Source of the DNA: Geothrix edaphica
Lineage (GTDB): Bacteria; Acidobacteriota; Holophagae; Holophagales; Holophagaceae
Direction: 5' to 3'
Assembly (NCBI RefSeq): GCF_030268045.1
Contig: NZ_BSDC01000001.1
Span: forward strand, 682,001-746,000
DNA: 64,000 nucleotides
Part shown: piece by piece, positions 15,512 through 23,817 of the stretch
Layout: the number at the start of each line of letters is the position of its first letter
Numbering within the stretch: position 1 is the stretch's first letter
Notes under the pieces: generated by a model
Told to the model about the DNA's origin: nothing
What the model saw: the letters and a program-made list of their open reading frames with translations, nothing else
The model's database searches: none
Program-made: the position numbers and the translations under genes

Positions 15512-17875
15512 ATGAACATCAAGAAGATCGGAGTCCTCGGGTCTGGCGTGATGGGCTCGGGCATTGCGGCGCATGTGGCGTCGGCGGGCTGCCAGGTGGA
15601 GCTGCTGGACATCGTCATCGACGAGGCGGCGCCGGACAAGCTGGCGGAAGGGGCGCTGGCGGCGTTGGCGAAGTCCAAGCCGGCCCTGGCCATGCACCCC
15701 TCGTTCCTCAAGAAGATCCGGCCCGGCAACCTGCGGGACCACCTGGACCGCCTGGCGGACTGCGACTGGGTGGTGGAAGTGGTGAAGGAGGACCTGGCCA
15801 TCAAGCGGGAGCTGTACGGGCGTCTGGAGCCCAAGCTCAAGGCCGGCGCCTGGGTCAGCTCGAACACCTCGGGCATCCCCCTGAAGCTGCTGGTGGAGGG
15901 CCGCAGCGACGCCTTCCGGCAGCACTTCGTCATCACACACTTCTTCAACCCGGTGCGCTACCTGAGGCTGCTGGAGTTCGTGAAGGGCCCCGAGGTGGAT
16001 GACAAGGAGGCCCAGGCCTTCCGCACCTGGCTGGAGGAGAGCCTCGGCAAGGAGGTCGTGCCGGCCTACGACAGCCCCACCTTCATCGGCAACCGCATCG
16101 GCATCCACAGCATCATGGCCACCCTGCAGATGGCCCTGGAGGAGAAGATCCCCTTCGAGGTGCTGGATTCGGTGCTGGGCGACGCGGCGGCCCGGGCCAA
16201 GAGCGCCGCCTTCCGCACGGCGGATCTGGCGGGCGTGGACATCCTCGCGGCCACCGCGAAGAACGTCTACGACCTGTGCCCGAACGACGAGGTGCGGGAT
16301 GTCTTCAAGTTCCCGGAGTTCCTCCAGTACATGCTGGACAACAAGCTCCTGGGCAACAAGACGAAGCAGGGCTTCTTCAAGAAGGGTCCGAAGGACGCCA
16401 AGGGCAAGAAGAGCTTCCTGGCGCTCGATCCCGCCACCCGCGAATACATTCCGCAGGTGAAGCGGGATTGGCCCATCCTCAAGGAGCTGAAGGGCATCGA
16501 CGACCCCGCGGAAAAGGTGAAGACGCTGCTCACCAGTGATACGGAAGCCGGCCGCCTGGCCTGGCGCTGCATCGCCCCCAACCTCACCTATGCCGTGAAC
16601 CGCCTGGGCGAGGTGACGGACGGTCCCCTGAACGTGGACCGCGCCATCAAGAACGGCTTCGCCTTCGAGCTCGGGCCCTTCGAGACCTGGGACACCCTGG
16701 GCGTCGAGCGGGTCGTGGCCCGCATGAAGTTCGAGGACCTGCCCATCGCGCCCCTCGTGGAGCAGATGTTGGCCAAGGGGGTCACCAGCTTCTACCGCTG
16801 GGAGCACGGCGTCCCCGTGGCGCAGCTCAATCCCAAGACCCTGGCCTACGATGCGATCCTCGAAGACAAGCGCGTGATCATCCTCAAGCGCGAAGAGGGC
16901 CGCGGCAAGGTGGTGGCCGAGAATGGCAGTGCCCAGCTCCTCGACCTGGGCGATGACGTGGCCTGCCTCAGCTTCCGCAGCAAGATGAACGCCCTCGACG
17001 ACGGCATCATCGGCCTGATGGAAGACACCATCCAGAAGCACATCCCCGGCCGCTTCAAGGGCCTGGTGGTGGGCAACCAGGGGCAGCACTTCAGCGCCGG
17101 CGCCAACCTCGTGATGGTGCTGAACGCCGCCAAGGACAAGCAGTTCGACCTCATCGAGGAAGTGGCCCGCCGCCTGCAGTACGCGGCCCGCATGCTCACC
17201 TATGCCCCGTTCCCCACGGTGGCGGCGCCCTTCAACCTGGCCCTGGGCGGCGGCTGCGAGGTCACCATGGCCTGCCAGCGGGCCGTGGGCCACGCCGAGC
17301 TGTACATCGGCCTGGTGGAGGTGGGCGTGGGCGTGATCCCCGCGGGCGGCGGCTGTCTCCAGATGCTGCTGCGCATGGAGGAGGCCATGGCCGCCAAGGG
17401 CGAGCTGGGCCCCATGCCCAAGGTGAAGGCCGCCTTCCAGTTCATCGGAACGGCGAACGTGAACACCAGCTTCGATGAGGCCCAGCGCAACGGCTACCTC
17501 CGCCGCACGGACCGCCGCGTGATGAACAAGGCCTTCCTGCTGAACGAGGCCAAGCAGGAAGTGCTGAAGATGGCCGCGGACTTCCAGCCCGTGAAGGAGC
17601 GCACCCTGCGCCTGCCGGGCCGGGGCGGCAGCGAGGCCCTCAAGATGGCCGTCCGCGATTTCCAGCTGCAGGGCCTGGCCAGCGAACACGACGCCATCAT
17701 CATGGGCGAGCTGGCGAACATCCTGTGCGGCGGGGACGTGAGCCTCGTCCAGGAGATCAGCGAGGAGCGGATCCTGGAACTGGAGCGGCAGGCCTTCGCC
17801 CGCCTCTGCAGCTACGAAAAGACCCAGGCCCGCATGGACGCCATCCTGAAATCGGGGAAACCCCTGCGGAACTGA
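15512..17875 (+). CDS. 3-hydroxyacyl-CoA dehydrogenase / enoyl-CoA hydratase fusion (FadN-like order)
   Basis: A 787-aa bifunctional beta-oxidation enzyme. The dehydrogenase comes first: NAD-binding GVLGSGVMGSGIAAH (residues 7-21), then the 3HCDH C-terminal domains to about 430, including HFFNPVRYLRLLE. The crotonase-fold hydratase occupies about 465-700, with oxyanion-hole segment FSAGANL and LALGGGCEVTMAC and the Glu region YIGLVEVGVGVIPAGGG. This order is that of FadN of Bacillus and many anaerobes, the reverse of E. coli FadB. ATG 15512 follows GGAGG by 6 nt. It makes 3-ketoacyl-CoA for the thiolase encoded just upstream. Confidence 0.95.
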   Translation: MNIKKIGVLGSGVMGSGIAAHVASAGCQVELLDIVIDEAAPDKLAEGALAALAKSKPALAMHPSFLKKIRPGNLRDHLDRLADCDWVVEVVKEDLAIKRELYGRLEPKLKAGAWVSSNTSGIPLKLLVEGRSDAFRQHFVITHFFNPVRYLRLLEFVKGPEVDDKEAQAFRTWLEESLGKEVVPAYDSPTFIGNRIGIHSIMATLQMALEEKIPFEVLDSVLGDAAARAKSAAFRTADLAGVDILAATAKNVYDLCPNDEVRDVFKFPEFLQYMLDNKLLGNKTKQGFFKKGPKDAKGKKSFLALDPATREYIPQVKRDWPILKELKGIDDPAEKVKTLLTSDTEAGRLAWRCIAPNLTYAVNRLGEVTDGPLNVDRAIKNGFAFELGPFETWDTLGVERVVARMKFEDLPIAPLVEQMLAKGVTSFYRWEHGVPVAQLNPKTLAYDAILEDKRVIILKREEGRGKVVAENGSAQLLDLGDDVACLSFRSKMNALDDGIIGLMEDTIQKHIPGRFKGLVVGNQGQHFSAGANLVMVLNAAKDKQFDLIEEVARRLQYAARMLTYAPFPTVAAPFNLALGGGCEVTMACQRAVGHAELYIGLVEVGVGVIPAGGGCLQMLLRMEEAMAAKGELGPMPKVKAAFQFIGTANVNTSFDEAQRNGYLRRTDRRVMNKAFLLNEAKQEVLKMAADFQPVKERTLRLPGRGGSEALKMAVRDFQLQGLASEHDAIIMGELANILCGGDVSLVQEISEERILELERQAFARLCSYEKTQARMDAILKSGKPLRN

Positions 17876-17901
17876 CCCAAACTACCGCTATGTTGTGACT
17901 T

Positions 17902-17931
17902 AAGCCGCCTTTTCCCGGGCGGCTTTTTTTT
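17902..17931 (+). terminator. Rho-independent terminator after the beta-oxidation operon
   Basis: AAGCCGCC (17902-17909) pairs with GGCGGCTT (17918-17925) across an 8-nt loop, and the stem runs into a T tract. It lies 26 nt after the stop of the dehydrogenase/hydratase gene and separates that operon from the EF-G-like gene. Confidence 0.9.
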
Positions 17932-18004
17932 GGTGTTGCCAGGGTGTGACCAGGTCGGAACACTTGGGGCGGTCCACATCGGAACCAGACAATCAGGAGG
18001 CACT

Positions 18005-20044
18005 GTGAGCGGAAATTCTCAGTCAACTCCACGCGTAGCGGCCATCGTGGGCCCCTACCTCTCCGGAAAGACCTCCTTGATGGAGAGCCTTCTCTTCGTG
18101 GCGGGCGCCCTGCCGCGCAAGGGCTCCGTCAAGGAGGGGAACACCGTCGGCGACGCCTCCATGGAAGCCAAGGCCCGGCAGATGAGCGTCGAGGCCAGCC
18201 TCGCGGCCTGTACCTATGAGGGTGAGAACTGGACCCTCATCGACTGCCCGGGATCCGTCGAGTTCCGCCAGGAGTCGGTCCACGCCCTCATGGCCGCGGA
18301 CATCGCCGTGGTGGTGTGCGATCCCGACCCGGCCCGGGCGCTGATGGCCGCGCCCGCCCTGAAGTTCCTCGATGACCACAAGATCCCCCACGTCATGTTC
18401 ATCAACAAGATGGAAGCCGCCGGCAGCGCCGGAAAGCTGAAGGACGTGCTCAATGCCCTGCAGATGGTGTCGGAGCGCCCGCTGGTGCTGGTGGAGATCC
18501 CCATCCGCGAGGGCGACCAGGTCACGGGCTACGTGGACCTCATCAGCGAACACGCCTACAAATACGAAGCCGACAAGGATGCGGACCTGAAGCAGCTGCC
18601 GGAGTCCCTGTTGCCCGAGGAGCAGGAGGCCCGCCAGCTCATGCTGGAGAAGCTTGCGGACTTCGACGACCACCTCATGGAGGAGCTGCTGGGCGACATG
18701 GCGCCCTCGCTTGAGGAGGTGTCCGAAGACCTGGCCAAGGATGTGCGCGACGATCTGCTGGTGCCGGTCTTCTTCGGTTCGGCGGACAAGGACGCCGGCG
18801 TCCGCCGGCTCTTCCAGGCCCTGTGCGACGAAGCGCCCCGGGTGGAGGCCACTGCCGCGCGGCTGGGCATCCCCGAGGGCAAGGACGCGCTGGTGCAGGT
18901 GTTCAAGAGCGTCCACGCCCAGCACGTGGGCAAGCTGAGCATCTCCCGGGTGTGGCGCGGCGAGGTGGCCGATGGCGCGATCCTCGCGGGGAACCGGGTG
19001 AGCGGCATCAACCGGCTCTTCGGTTCCCAGCAGATCAAGCAGCAGAAGGCCTCCGCCGGCGAGGTGGTGGCCCTGGGCCGCATGGATGAGGTGCGCACCG
19101 GCGAAGTTCTGACGCCCGGCGCCAAGCTCGAGATGGACTGGCCCGAGCCTCTCCAGCCCATGCTGGCCCTCAGCCTGCACACCGCCAAGAGCGGCGACGA
19201 CGTGAAGCTGTCGCTGGCCCTCCAGAAGCTCTGCGAAGAGGACGCCTCCCTCCAGGTGGAGCAGAACGCCGAGACCCAGGAGCGCATCCTCTGGGGCCAG
19301 GGCGAGGTGCACCTCAAGTGCGCCCTGGACCGCCTCAAGAGCCGCTTCGGGCTCGATGTCCAGCAACACCCGCCCATGGTCCCCTACCGCGAGACCTTCA
19401 CGAAGGGCGCCAAGGTGCACGGCCGCCACAAGCACCAGACCGGCGGCCACGGCCAGTTCGGCGACGTGTGGTTCGAGATCAAGCCGCTGCCCCGCGGCAC
19501 GGGCTTCCAGTTCGAGGAGCGCATCGTGGGGGGCGTGGTGCCCAAGAACTTCTTCGGCGCCATCGAGCACGGCGTGGTGGACTGGATGAAGCGCGGCCCC
19601 CTGGGCTTCCCCGTGGTGGACATCCACGTGGCCCTGGTGGACGGCAGCTACCACACCGTGGACAGCTCCGACATGGCCTTCAAGACCGCCGCCCGCATCG
19701 GCATGACCGAGGCGGCGCCGGTCTGCCACCCGGTGCTGCTGGAACCCATCTCCGAAGTGCACATCAGCGTCCCCAGCGAGTACACGCCCAAGGCCCAGCG
19801 CCTGGTGACGGGCCGCCGGGGGGGCCAGGTGCTCGGCTTCGACGCCAAGCCCGGCTGGAAGGGCTGGGACGTGGTCTCCGCCTACATCCCCCAGGCCGAG
19901 ATGAGCGACGTCATCGTGGAGCTCCGCAGCCTCACCATGGGCGTCGGTTCCTTCACCTGGGCCTTCCATCACCTGCAGGAGCTGGTGGGCCGCGACGCCG
20001 ACAAGGTGGTGGAGGCAAGGAAGGCGGCGAAAACAACGGCCTGA
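18005..20044 (+). CDS. EF-G-like translational GTPase paralogue lacking the catalytic histidine
   Basis: A 679-aa protein with the EF-G domain plan: G domain, beta barrel, and the C-terminal domains (KHQTGGHGQFGDV, then VDIHVALVDGSYHTVDSS). It is not the housekeeping EF-G. The G1 motif is GPYLSGKT (16-23), G3 is DCPGSVEF (80-87) instead of DTPGHVDF, so the catalytic His is Ser84, and G4 is NKME (134-137) instead of NKxD. I recognise this as a widespread 'elongation factor G-like' group of unknown role. The GTG start at 18005 is supported by AGGAGG 4 nt upstream. The protein may bind GTP but is expected to hydrolyse it poorly, a family-based inference. Confidence 0.9.
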   Translation: MSGNSQSTPRVAAIVGPYLSGKTSLMESLLFVAGALPRKGSVKEGNTVGDASMEAKARQMSVEASLAACTYEGENWTLIDCPGSVEFRQESVHALMAADIAVVVCDPDPARALMAAPALKFLDDHKIPHVMFINKMEAAGSAGKLKDVLNALQMVSERPLVLVEIPIREGDQVTGYVDLISEHAYKYEADKDADLKQLPESLLPEEQEARQLMLEKLADFDDHLMEELLGDMAPSLEEVSEDLAKDVRDDLLVPVFFGSADKDAGVRRLFQALCDEAPRVEATAARLGIPEGKDALVQVFKSVHAQHVGKLSISRVWRGEVADGAILAGNRVSGINRLFGSQQIKQQKASAGEVVALGRMDEVRTGEVLTPGAKLEMDWPEPLQPMLALSLHTAKSGDDVKLSLALQKLCEEDASLQVEQNAETQERILWGQGEVHLKCALDRLKSRFGLDVQQHPPMVPYRETFTKGAKVHGRHKHQTGGHGQFGDVWFEIKPLPRGTGFQFEERIVGGVVPKNFFGAIEHGVVDWMKRGPLGFPVVDIHVALVDGSYHTVDSSDMAFKTAARIGMTEAAPVCHPVLLEPISEVHISVPSEYTPKAQRLVTGRRGGQVLGFDAKPGWKGWDVVSAYIPQAEMSDVIVELRSLTMGVGSFTWAFHHLQELVGRDADKVVEARKAAKTTA

Positions 20045-20056
20045 GGCCGAGCGCGG

Positions 20057-20077
20057 CTCCAGCCCTCCGGGCTGGAG
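20057..20077. repeat. Perfect 9-bp hairpin after the EF-G-like gene
   Basis: CTCCAGCCC (20057-20065), loop TCC, then GGGCTGGAG (20069-20077). It begins 13 nt after the EF-G-like stop codon. No T tract follows, so it is either a weak or Rho-assisted terminator or an RNA-stabilising stem. Confidence 0.5.
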
Positions 20078-20117
20078 ATAGGAAAAGCCATTCTTCCTTC
20101 AAAATGAGACAATCTAT

Positions 20118-20144
20118 CTCCGGATTCCCGCAGGGAATCCGGAG
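20118..20144 (+). promoter_or_regulatory. Perfect 12-bp hairpin just upstream of the DUF512 start
   Basis: CTCCGGATTCCC (20118-20129), loop GCA, GGGAATCCGGAG (20133-20144): a perfect 12-bp stem ending 3 nt before the Shine-Dalgarno GGAG (20148-20151) of the TTG-started gene at 20159. It could control translation, end read-through from the EF-G-like gene, or insulate the mRNA. No T tract follows. Confidence 0.5.
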
Positions 20145-20158
20145 CATGGAGCGTCCCC

Positions 20159-21649
20159 TTGGCCCAGAAAGGCGTGCAAGTCATCACGGTGGAACCGGAC
20201 AGCCTGGCCGAGGAGGCCGGGATCCGTCCCGGCGACACGTTGCTGGAGATCCATGGCGAGGCGGTGCTGGACCAGCTGAACTACCAGTTCCTCATCACCC
20301 GGGAGGACGAGGCGCAGGTGCTTGTCCAGCGGCCGGACGGCAGCACCTTCCAGGCCTTCGTGGAGAACGGCGGCGAGGGCATCGGAGTGGACCTGGCCCA
20401 GGATGAGGTGAAGGTCTGCAAGCAGAACTGCGTGTTCTGCTTCGTGCACCAGATGCCCAAGGGCTTCAGGAAGTCGCTCTACCTCAAGGATGAGGACATC
20501 CGCCTGTCCTTCCTCTACGGCCACTTCACGACGCTCTCCAGCAGCGATGACGCGGAGCTGGACCGCATCGTACGCGAGCGGCTGAGCCCCATCCACGTCT
20601 CGGTGCACGCCACAGATCCCGCGGCCCGGGTGAAGGTGGTGGGCAACCCTCGCGAAGGCCACATCCTCCGCAAGATCGACCGGCTGCTGGAGGGCGGCAT
20701 CGATGTCCACACCCAGGCGGTGGTGGCGCCGGGGCTCAACGACGGGGCCATCTGGCAGCAGACGGTCGACGACCTCTGGAGCCGAAGCCTGGGAGGGGGG
20801 AAGGAGGGCAGGGGCAGCGTCCTGAGCCTGTCCTGCGTGCCCGTGGGGCTCACGGCCCACCGGGAGAACCTGCCTTCGGTGCAGGATGTCGACACGGCCT
20901 TCGCCCGGGACTGGGTGGCCCGCTGGATGCCCGAAGTGCGGAAGCACACCCGGGCCAACGATGGCGAGCCCTGGCTGCTGCTGGCGGACGAGTGGTTCAC
21001 CCGGGCGGGCATCGAGGTCCCCGGACGGGCCTTCTACTCGCGCTCCTGGGCCCAGCTGGAGAACGGTGTGGGCCTGGTGCGCCGTTTCCTGGAGCACAGC
21101 CGCCGCTTCATCAAGAGTCCCCGCGCCAAGGGTTTCGCGGGGCGGCGGGTGCTGCTGCTGACGGGGTCGAGCTTCGCGCCCACCCTTTCGCGGGTGGCCG
21201 CCGAGCTGAACCGCGCCGTGGGCAGCCATCTGCGCGTGGTGCCGGCCCGGAACTTCAGCTTCGGCGACAGCGTCACCGTGGCGGGTCTGCTCTGCGGCGA
21301 GGACCTGAAGTACGCCGCCCACGCCGATCGGGATGCCAAGGGCGGGGGCCCGGGCTGGGTGGATGCGGTGGTGGTGCCCTCAGCCAGCCTGCGCACCCAC
21401 ACGGGCCCCACGGACCAGTACACCCTGCGCGGGGTGGTGGTGCGGGAGGAGGGGACCTTCCTGGATGACCTGACGCTGCCCCAGATGGCGGCGGAGCTGG
21501 GTGTGCCCACGGTGCCCAGCGGCGCCAACCTGTCCCACCTCCTGGATCACCTGGAGGCCGCCGACCGCGGCGCCTTCCGGGGCGGGGCCCTGGCCTCGGC
21601 CTTCCACACCGCGGGCCTCAACCTGCCCCAGGGCGCCTACAACCCCTGA
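20159..21649 (+). CDS. PDZ-like plus radical SAM/DUF512 family protein
   Basis: A 496-aa protein of the DUF512 family. Residues about 3-70 form a PDZ-like domain (VEPDSLAEEAGIRPGDTLLEIHG). A radical-SAM iron-sulfur site follows, CKQNCVFCFVHQMPKGFRKS, with the CxxxCxxC spacing. The C-terminal half (about 200-430) is the DUF512 region, including LLTGSSFAP and VPARNFSFGDSVTVAGLL. The family is conserved in many anaerobes but has no established reaction. The start is TTG 20159, with GGAG 8 nt upstream; an ATG at 20146 is out of frame. Non-ATG start and hairpin suggest weak or controlled translation. Confidence 0.88.
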   Translation: MAQKGVQVITVEPDSLAEEAGIRPGDTLLEIHGEAVLDQLNYQFLITREDEAQVLVQRPDGSTFQAFVENGGEGIGVDLAQDEVKVCKQNCVFCFVHQMPKGFRKSLYLKDEDIRLSFLYGHFTTLSSSDDAELDRIVRERLSPIHVSVHATDPAARVKVVGNPREGHILRKIDRLLEGGIDVHTQAVVAPGLNDGAIWQQTVDDLWSRSLGGGKEGRGSVLSLSCVPVGLTAHRENLPSVQDVDTAFARDWVARWMPEVRKHTRANDGEPWLLLADEWFTRAGIEVPGRAFYSRSWAQLENGVGLVRRFLEHSRRFIKSPRAKGFAGRRVLLLTGSSFAPTLSRVAAELNRAVGSHLRVVPARNFSFGDSVTVAGLLCGEDLKYAAHADRDAKGGGPGWVDAVVVPSASLRTHTGPTDQYTLRGVVVREEGTFLDDLTLPQMAAELGVPTVPSGANLSHLLDHLEAADRGAFRGGALASAFHTAGLNLPQGAYNP

Positions 21650-21660
21650 GCCTCGTGTAG

Positions 21661-21780
21661 GGAAAAACGCACGCAGAGGGGCGCTGAGAAGGCGGAGGGC
21701 GCTGAGAAAAGAGGAGAGCCGATGCAGCCTCCGCGCGCTCTGCTGTCTCCGCGTCCCTTCGCGGGTGTGGTTGAAGCTTT
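21661..21780. repeat. Degenerate non-coding intergenic repeat
   Basis: The gap between the DUF512 and EamA genes (21650-21810) contains purine-rich sequence with the direct repeat GCGCTGAGAA at 21681 and 21699. A right half read on the other strand (GCGAAGGGACGCGGAGACAG) has the same flavour. This resembles dispersed repeats of the 'gcgaaggcgcgga' type seen between genes in many high-GC bacteria. No coding potential is evident. Confidence 0.35.
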
Positions 21781-21810
21781 TCAGGCCCCACCCCCGCCAG
21801 TCCAGGCAGG

Positions 21811-22719
21811 ATGGAAGGCATGCCAGCCTTGATCGCCGCCCAATCCCGCCGCCGCATGGTGGCCCGCGCGGAGTTGGCTGGTTCTGCGGTGTGCTTCGGC
21901 CTGATGGCCATCCTGGCGCGGAAGCTCACGCTGCCGGGCATGGGGTTCACGGCGGGCCACCTGGCCGTGCTGCGCTTCGTGGTGGGGGCCCTGGTGAGCC
22001 TCGCCGCCTTCGGCCTGATCCCGGGGCTCTACCGGCCGAACAACTACCGCCTGCTGGTGACGCGGGGGCTCTCCGGCGGCGCTGTGGTGGTGCTCTACTT
22101 CTACGCTCTGGCCCACATCCCGGCGGGGGAGGCGGGGATCCTCTACAACGTGTTCCCCGTGATCGCCGTGGTGATGTCCCTGGCGCTCTTCAAGGAGCGC
22201 CCCACGATCCACCTCTGGCTGGCCATCCTGGCTGCCTCCCTGGGCGTGGTGCTGGTGCTCAGCCAGGGGCATATGGGGCTGGGCCTCGGGAGGGGGGAGG
22301 TGGCCGCCCTGGCCGCGGCCATCTTCGCGGCCACGAGCGCCAACGCCATCCGGGCGGCGCGCCATACGGAGAATGCGGCCACCATCTTCTTCTTCTTCTG
22401 CGTGGCTGGGCTGCCCGTGGTGCTGCCCTTCGCCCTCTCGCCCTGGCCCGGCCTCTCCCAGGGGAGCCTCGGCGCCTGGGGCCTGGCGGTGCTCATGAGC
22501 CTGCTGGCCCTCGGAGGCCAGCTGCTGATGTCCGAGGCCTACGGGACCCTGGCCGTGTCCGAGGCGGCGGTCTGGCTCCAGCTGCTGCCGATCGTCCAGT
22601 ACCTGATGGCGGTGCCCATGCTGGGGGAGCGCGCCACTGGGGCCGGGCTGGCGGGCGTCCTCATCACCGTGGCGGGGGTGGCCTACGGCACCGTGCTCGG
22701 GCACCGCCCGCGGGCATGA
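21811..22719 (+). CDS. EamA/DMT-family transporter
   Basis: A 302-aa inner membrane protein with about ten hydrophobic helices in two EamA repeats. The first starts at ELAGSAVCFGLMAILARKL, the second at LGRGEVAALAAAIFAATSAN. The end, VPMLGERATGAGLAGVLITVAGVAYG, has the family's GE...G..LI..G pattern. It exports a small metabolite of unknown identity. The gene converges on the ExbD operon, and its stop codon overlaps that operon's terminator. ATG 21811 or 21820 are both possible. Confidence 0.85.
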   Translation: MEGMPALIAAQSRRRMVARAELAGSAVCFGLMAILARKLTLPGMGFTAGHLAVLRFVVGALVSLAAFGLIPGLYRPNNYRLLVTRGLSGGAVVVLYFYALAHIPAGEAGILYNVFPVIAVVMSLALFKERPTIHLWLAILAASLGVVLVLSQGHMGLGLGRGEVAALAAAIFAATSANAIRAARHTENAATIFFFFCVAGLPVVLPFALSPWPGLSQGSLGAWGLAVLMSLLALGGQLLMSEAYGTLAVSEAAVWLQLLPIVQYLMAVPMLGERATGAGLAGVLITVAGVAYGTVLGHRPRA

Positions 22720-22743
22720 AAAAGGGCCCCGGGTGGGGCCCTT
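22717..22743 (-). terminator. Terminator of the ton/exb operon, overlapping the end of the EamA gene
   Basis: AAGGGCCCC (22722-22730) pairs with GGGGCCCTT (22735-22743) around GGGT. On the minus strand the stem is followed by a run of five T, ending the exbB-exbD-exbD operon 20 nt after its last stop. On the plus strand the following CTTCTC is only weakly T-rich. Confidence 0.8.
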
Positions 22744-22762
22744 CTCGTGGAATCGGGAACGC

Positions 22763-23257
22763 CTAGCTGACGGGCGCGGCCACGATGCGCTTCTTGAGGG
22801 AGACGGCCACTTTCACATCGCCGCCATCCTGGCCCTGGAACTTGTCCAGGTTCTCGAGGGACTTCTTCTTCGCCAGATCCGAGGCGACGCGGATGGCATC
22901 GAGCACATCCACCATGGCCTGGAACTTCACGTCCTCGTCCACCTTCAGGAAGACCTTCCGGTAGTTGAGGGGCTGCAGCATCACGGCATCGGGCAGCTTG
23001 TCCTTGATGCCCTGGGCGTCGATCTTGTCCTGCTGGAGGGTCATCGTCCCGTCCTGGTCCACCTGGATCAGGATGTTGTTCGGATCGGGCTTGGGCGGGG
23101 TGGAGGTCTGGACGACCTGGGGCACCACCACCTTCATGGCCTTGCTGAGACCGGGCACCATCACGATGAACACGATCAGGAGCACCAGCACGATGTCGAT
23201 CAGCGGGGTGACGTTGATATCGGTTTTCGCCTTGCCTTTCGCGCCGCCGGCATCCAT
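22763..23257 (-). CDS. exbD: ExbD/TolR-family biopolymer transport protein (second copy)
   Basis: A 164-aa protein with a short cytoplasmic N-terminus, one membrane helix with the functional Asp (TDINVTPLIDIVLVLLIVFI) and a periplasmic domain. ExbD with ExbB converts proton motive force into movement of TonB or Tol partners. ATG overlaps the stop of the first exbD gene (TGATG), indicating translational coupling. It ends KKRIVAAPVS. Two ExbD proteins in one operon are common in deltaproteobacteria and Acidobacteria-like genomes, and may form heteromeric complexes. Confidence 0.93.
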   Translation of the reverse strand: MDAGGAKGKAKTDINVTPLIDIVLVLLIVFIVMVPGLSKAMKVVVPQVVQTSTPPKPDPNNILIQVDQDGTMTLQQDKIDAQGIKDKLPDAVMLQPLNYRKVFLKVDEDVKFQAMVDVLDAIRVASDLAKKKSLENLDKFQGQDGGDVKVAVSLKKRIVAAPVS

Positions 23258-23757
23258 CAGTTACCCCCTTCCTTCTTGGTGTCCTTGTCCTCGCTGGTCA
23301 CGATGGAGGCCTCGTCGGCGCCACCCTTCCGGCAGGACTGGAACAGCTCATTGATGTACTTGAAGGGCAGATCGGCGTCGGCCTTGACGAACACCCGCTT
23401 GTCGTTCAGCTGGGACACGTTGCGGTTGATGTAGTCCTCGAGCTTCTGGCGCTGGCCTTCGTCATTGATGAAGAAGCGCTCGTCCTTGGCGTCCTTGTCG
23501 TCGATGAGCACGGCGCCGGGGCCGATCACTTCGTACTTGTCATTGCGCTTGGAGGTCAGCATGAGGGTCAGGTACTTCTGGCCTGCGTCCGCCTGCTGGT
23601 CCACCTTCGGGGCATGCTTGGCCAACGGCAGCTTCACGGCGTTGTTCACGGCTGGAGTGATCACGATGAAGATGATCAGCAGCACCAGCACGATGTCCAC
23701 AAGCGGCGTGACGTTGATGTCGGACTTCATCCCACCCTTGGAACCACCTGTATCCAT
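23257..23757 (-). CDS. exbD: ExbD/TolR-family biopolymer transport protein (first copy)
   Basis: A 166-aa ExbD: KSDINVTPLVDIVLVLLIIFIV gives the single helix with the conserved Asp. The periplasmic part differs from the second copy: a longer, Lys/Asp-rich region with VLIDDKDAKDERFFINDEGQ. The two copies share the membrane motif but little else, so they are not a recent duplication. It lies 60 nt downstream of the ExbB-like gene, same strand. Confidence 0.93.
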   Translation of the reverse strand: MDTGGSKGGMKSDINVTPLVDIVLVLLIIFIVITPAVNNAVKLPLAKHAPKVDQQADAGQKYLTLMLTSKRNDKYEVIGPGAVLIDDKDAKDERFFINDEGQRQKLEDYINRNVSQLNDKRVFVKADADLPFKYINELFQSCRKGGADEASIVTSEDKDTKKEGGN

Positions 23758-23817
23758 GGTGTGTTCTCCTCAGAAAATCGCCCGGGAGCTCGCGCCCCCG
23801 GGCTGGGTGGCGGATCC

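Noticed and set aside
22763-23757. The two exbD genes as a recent tandem duplication
   Set aside because: They share the membrane motif only. Their periplasmic parts differ throughout, so the duplication, if any, is old.
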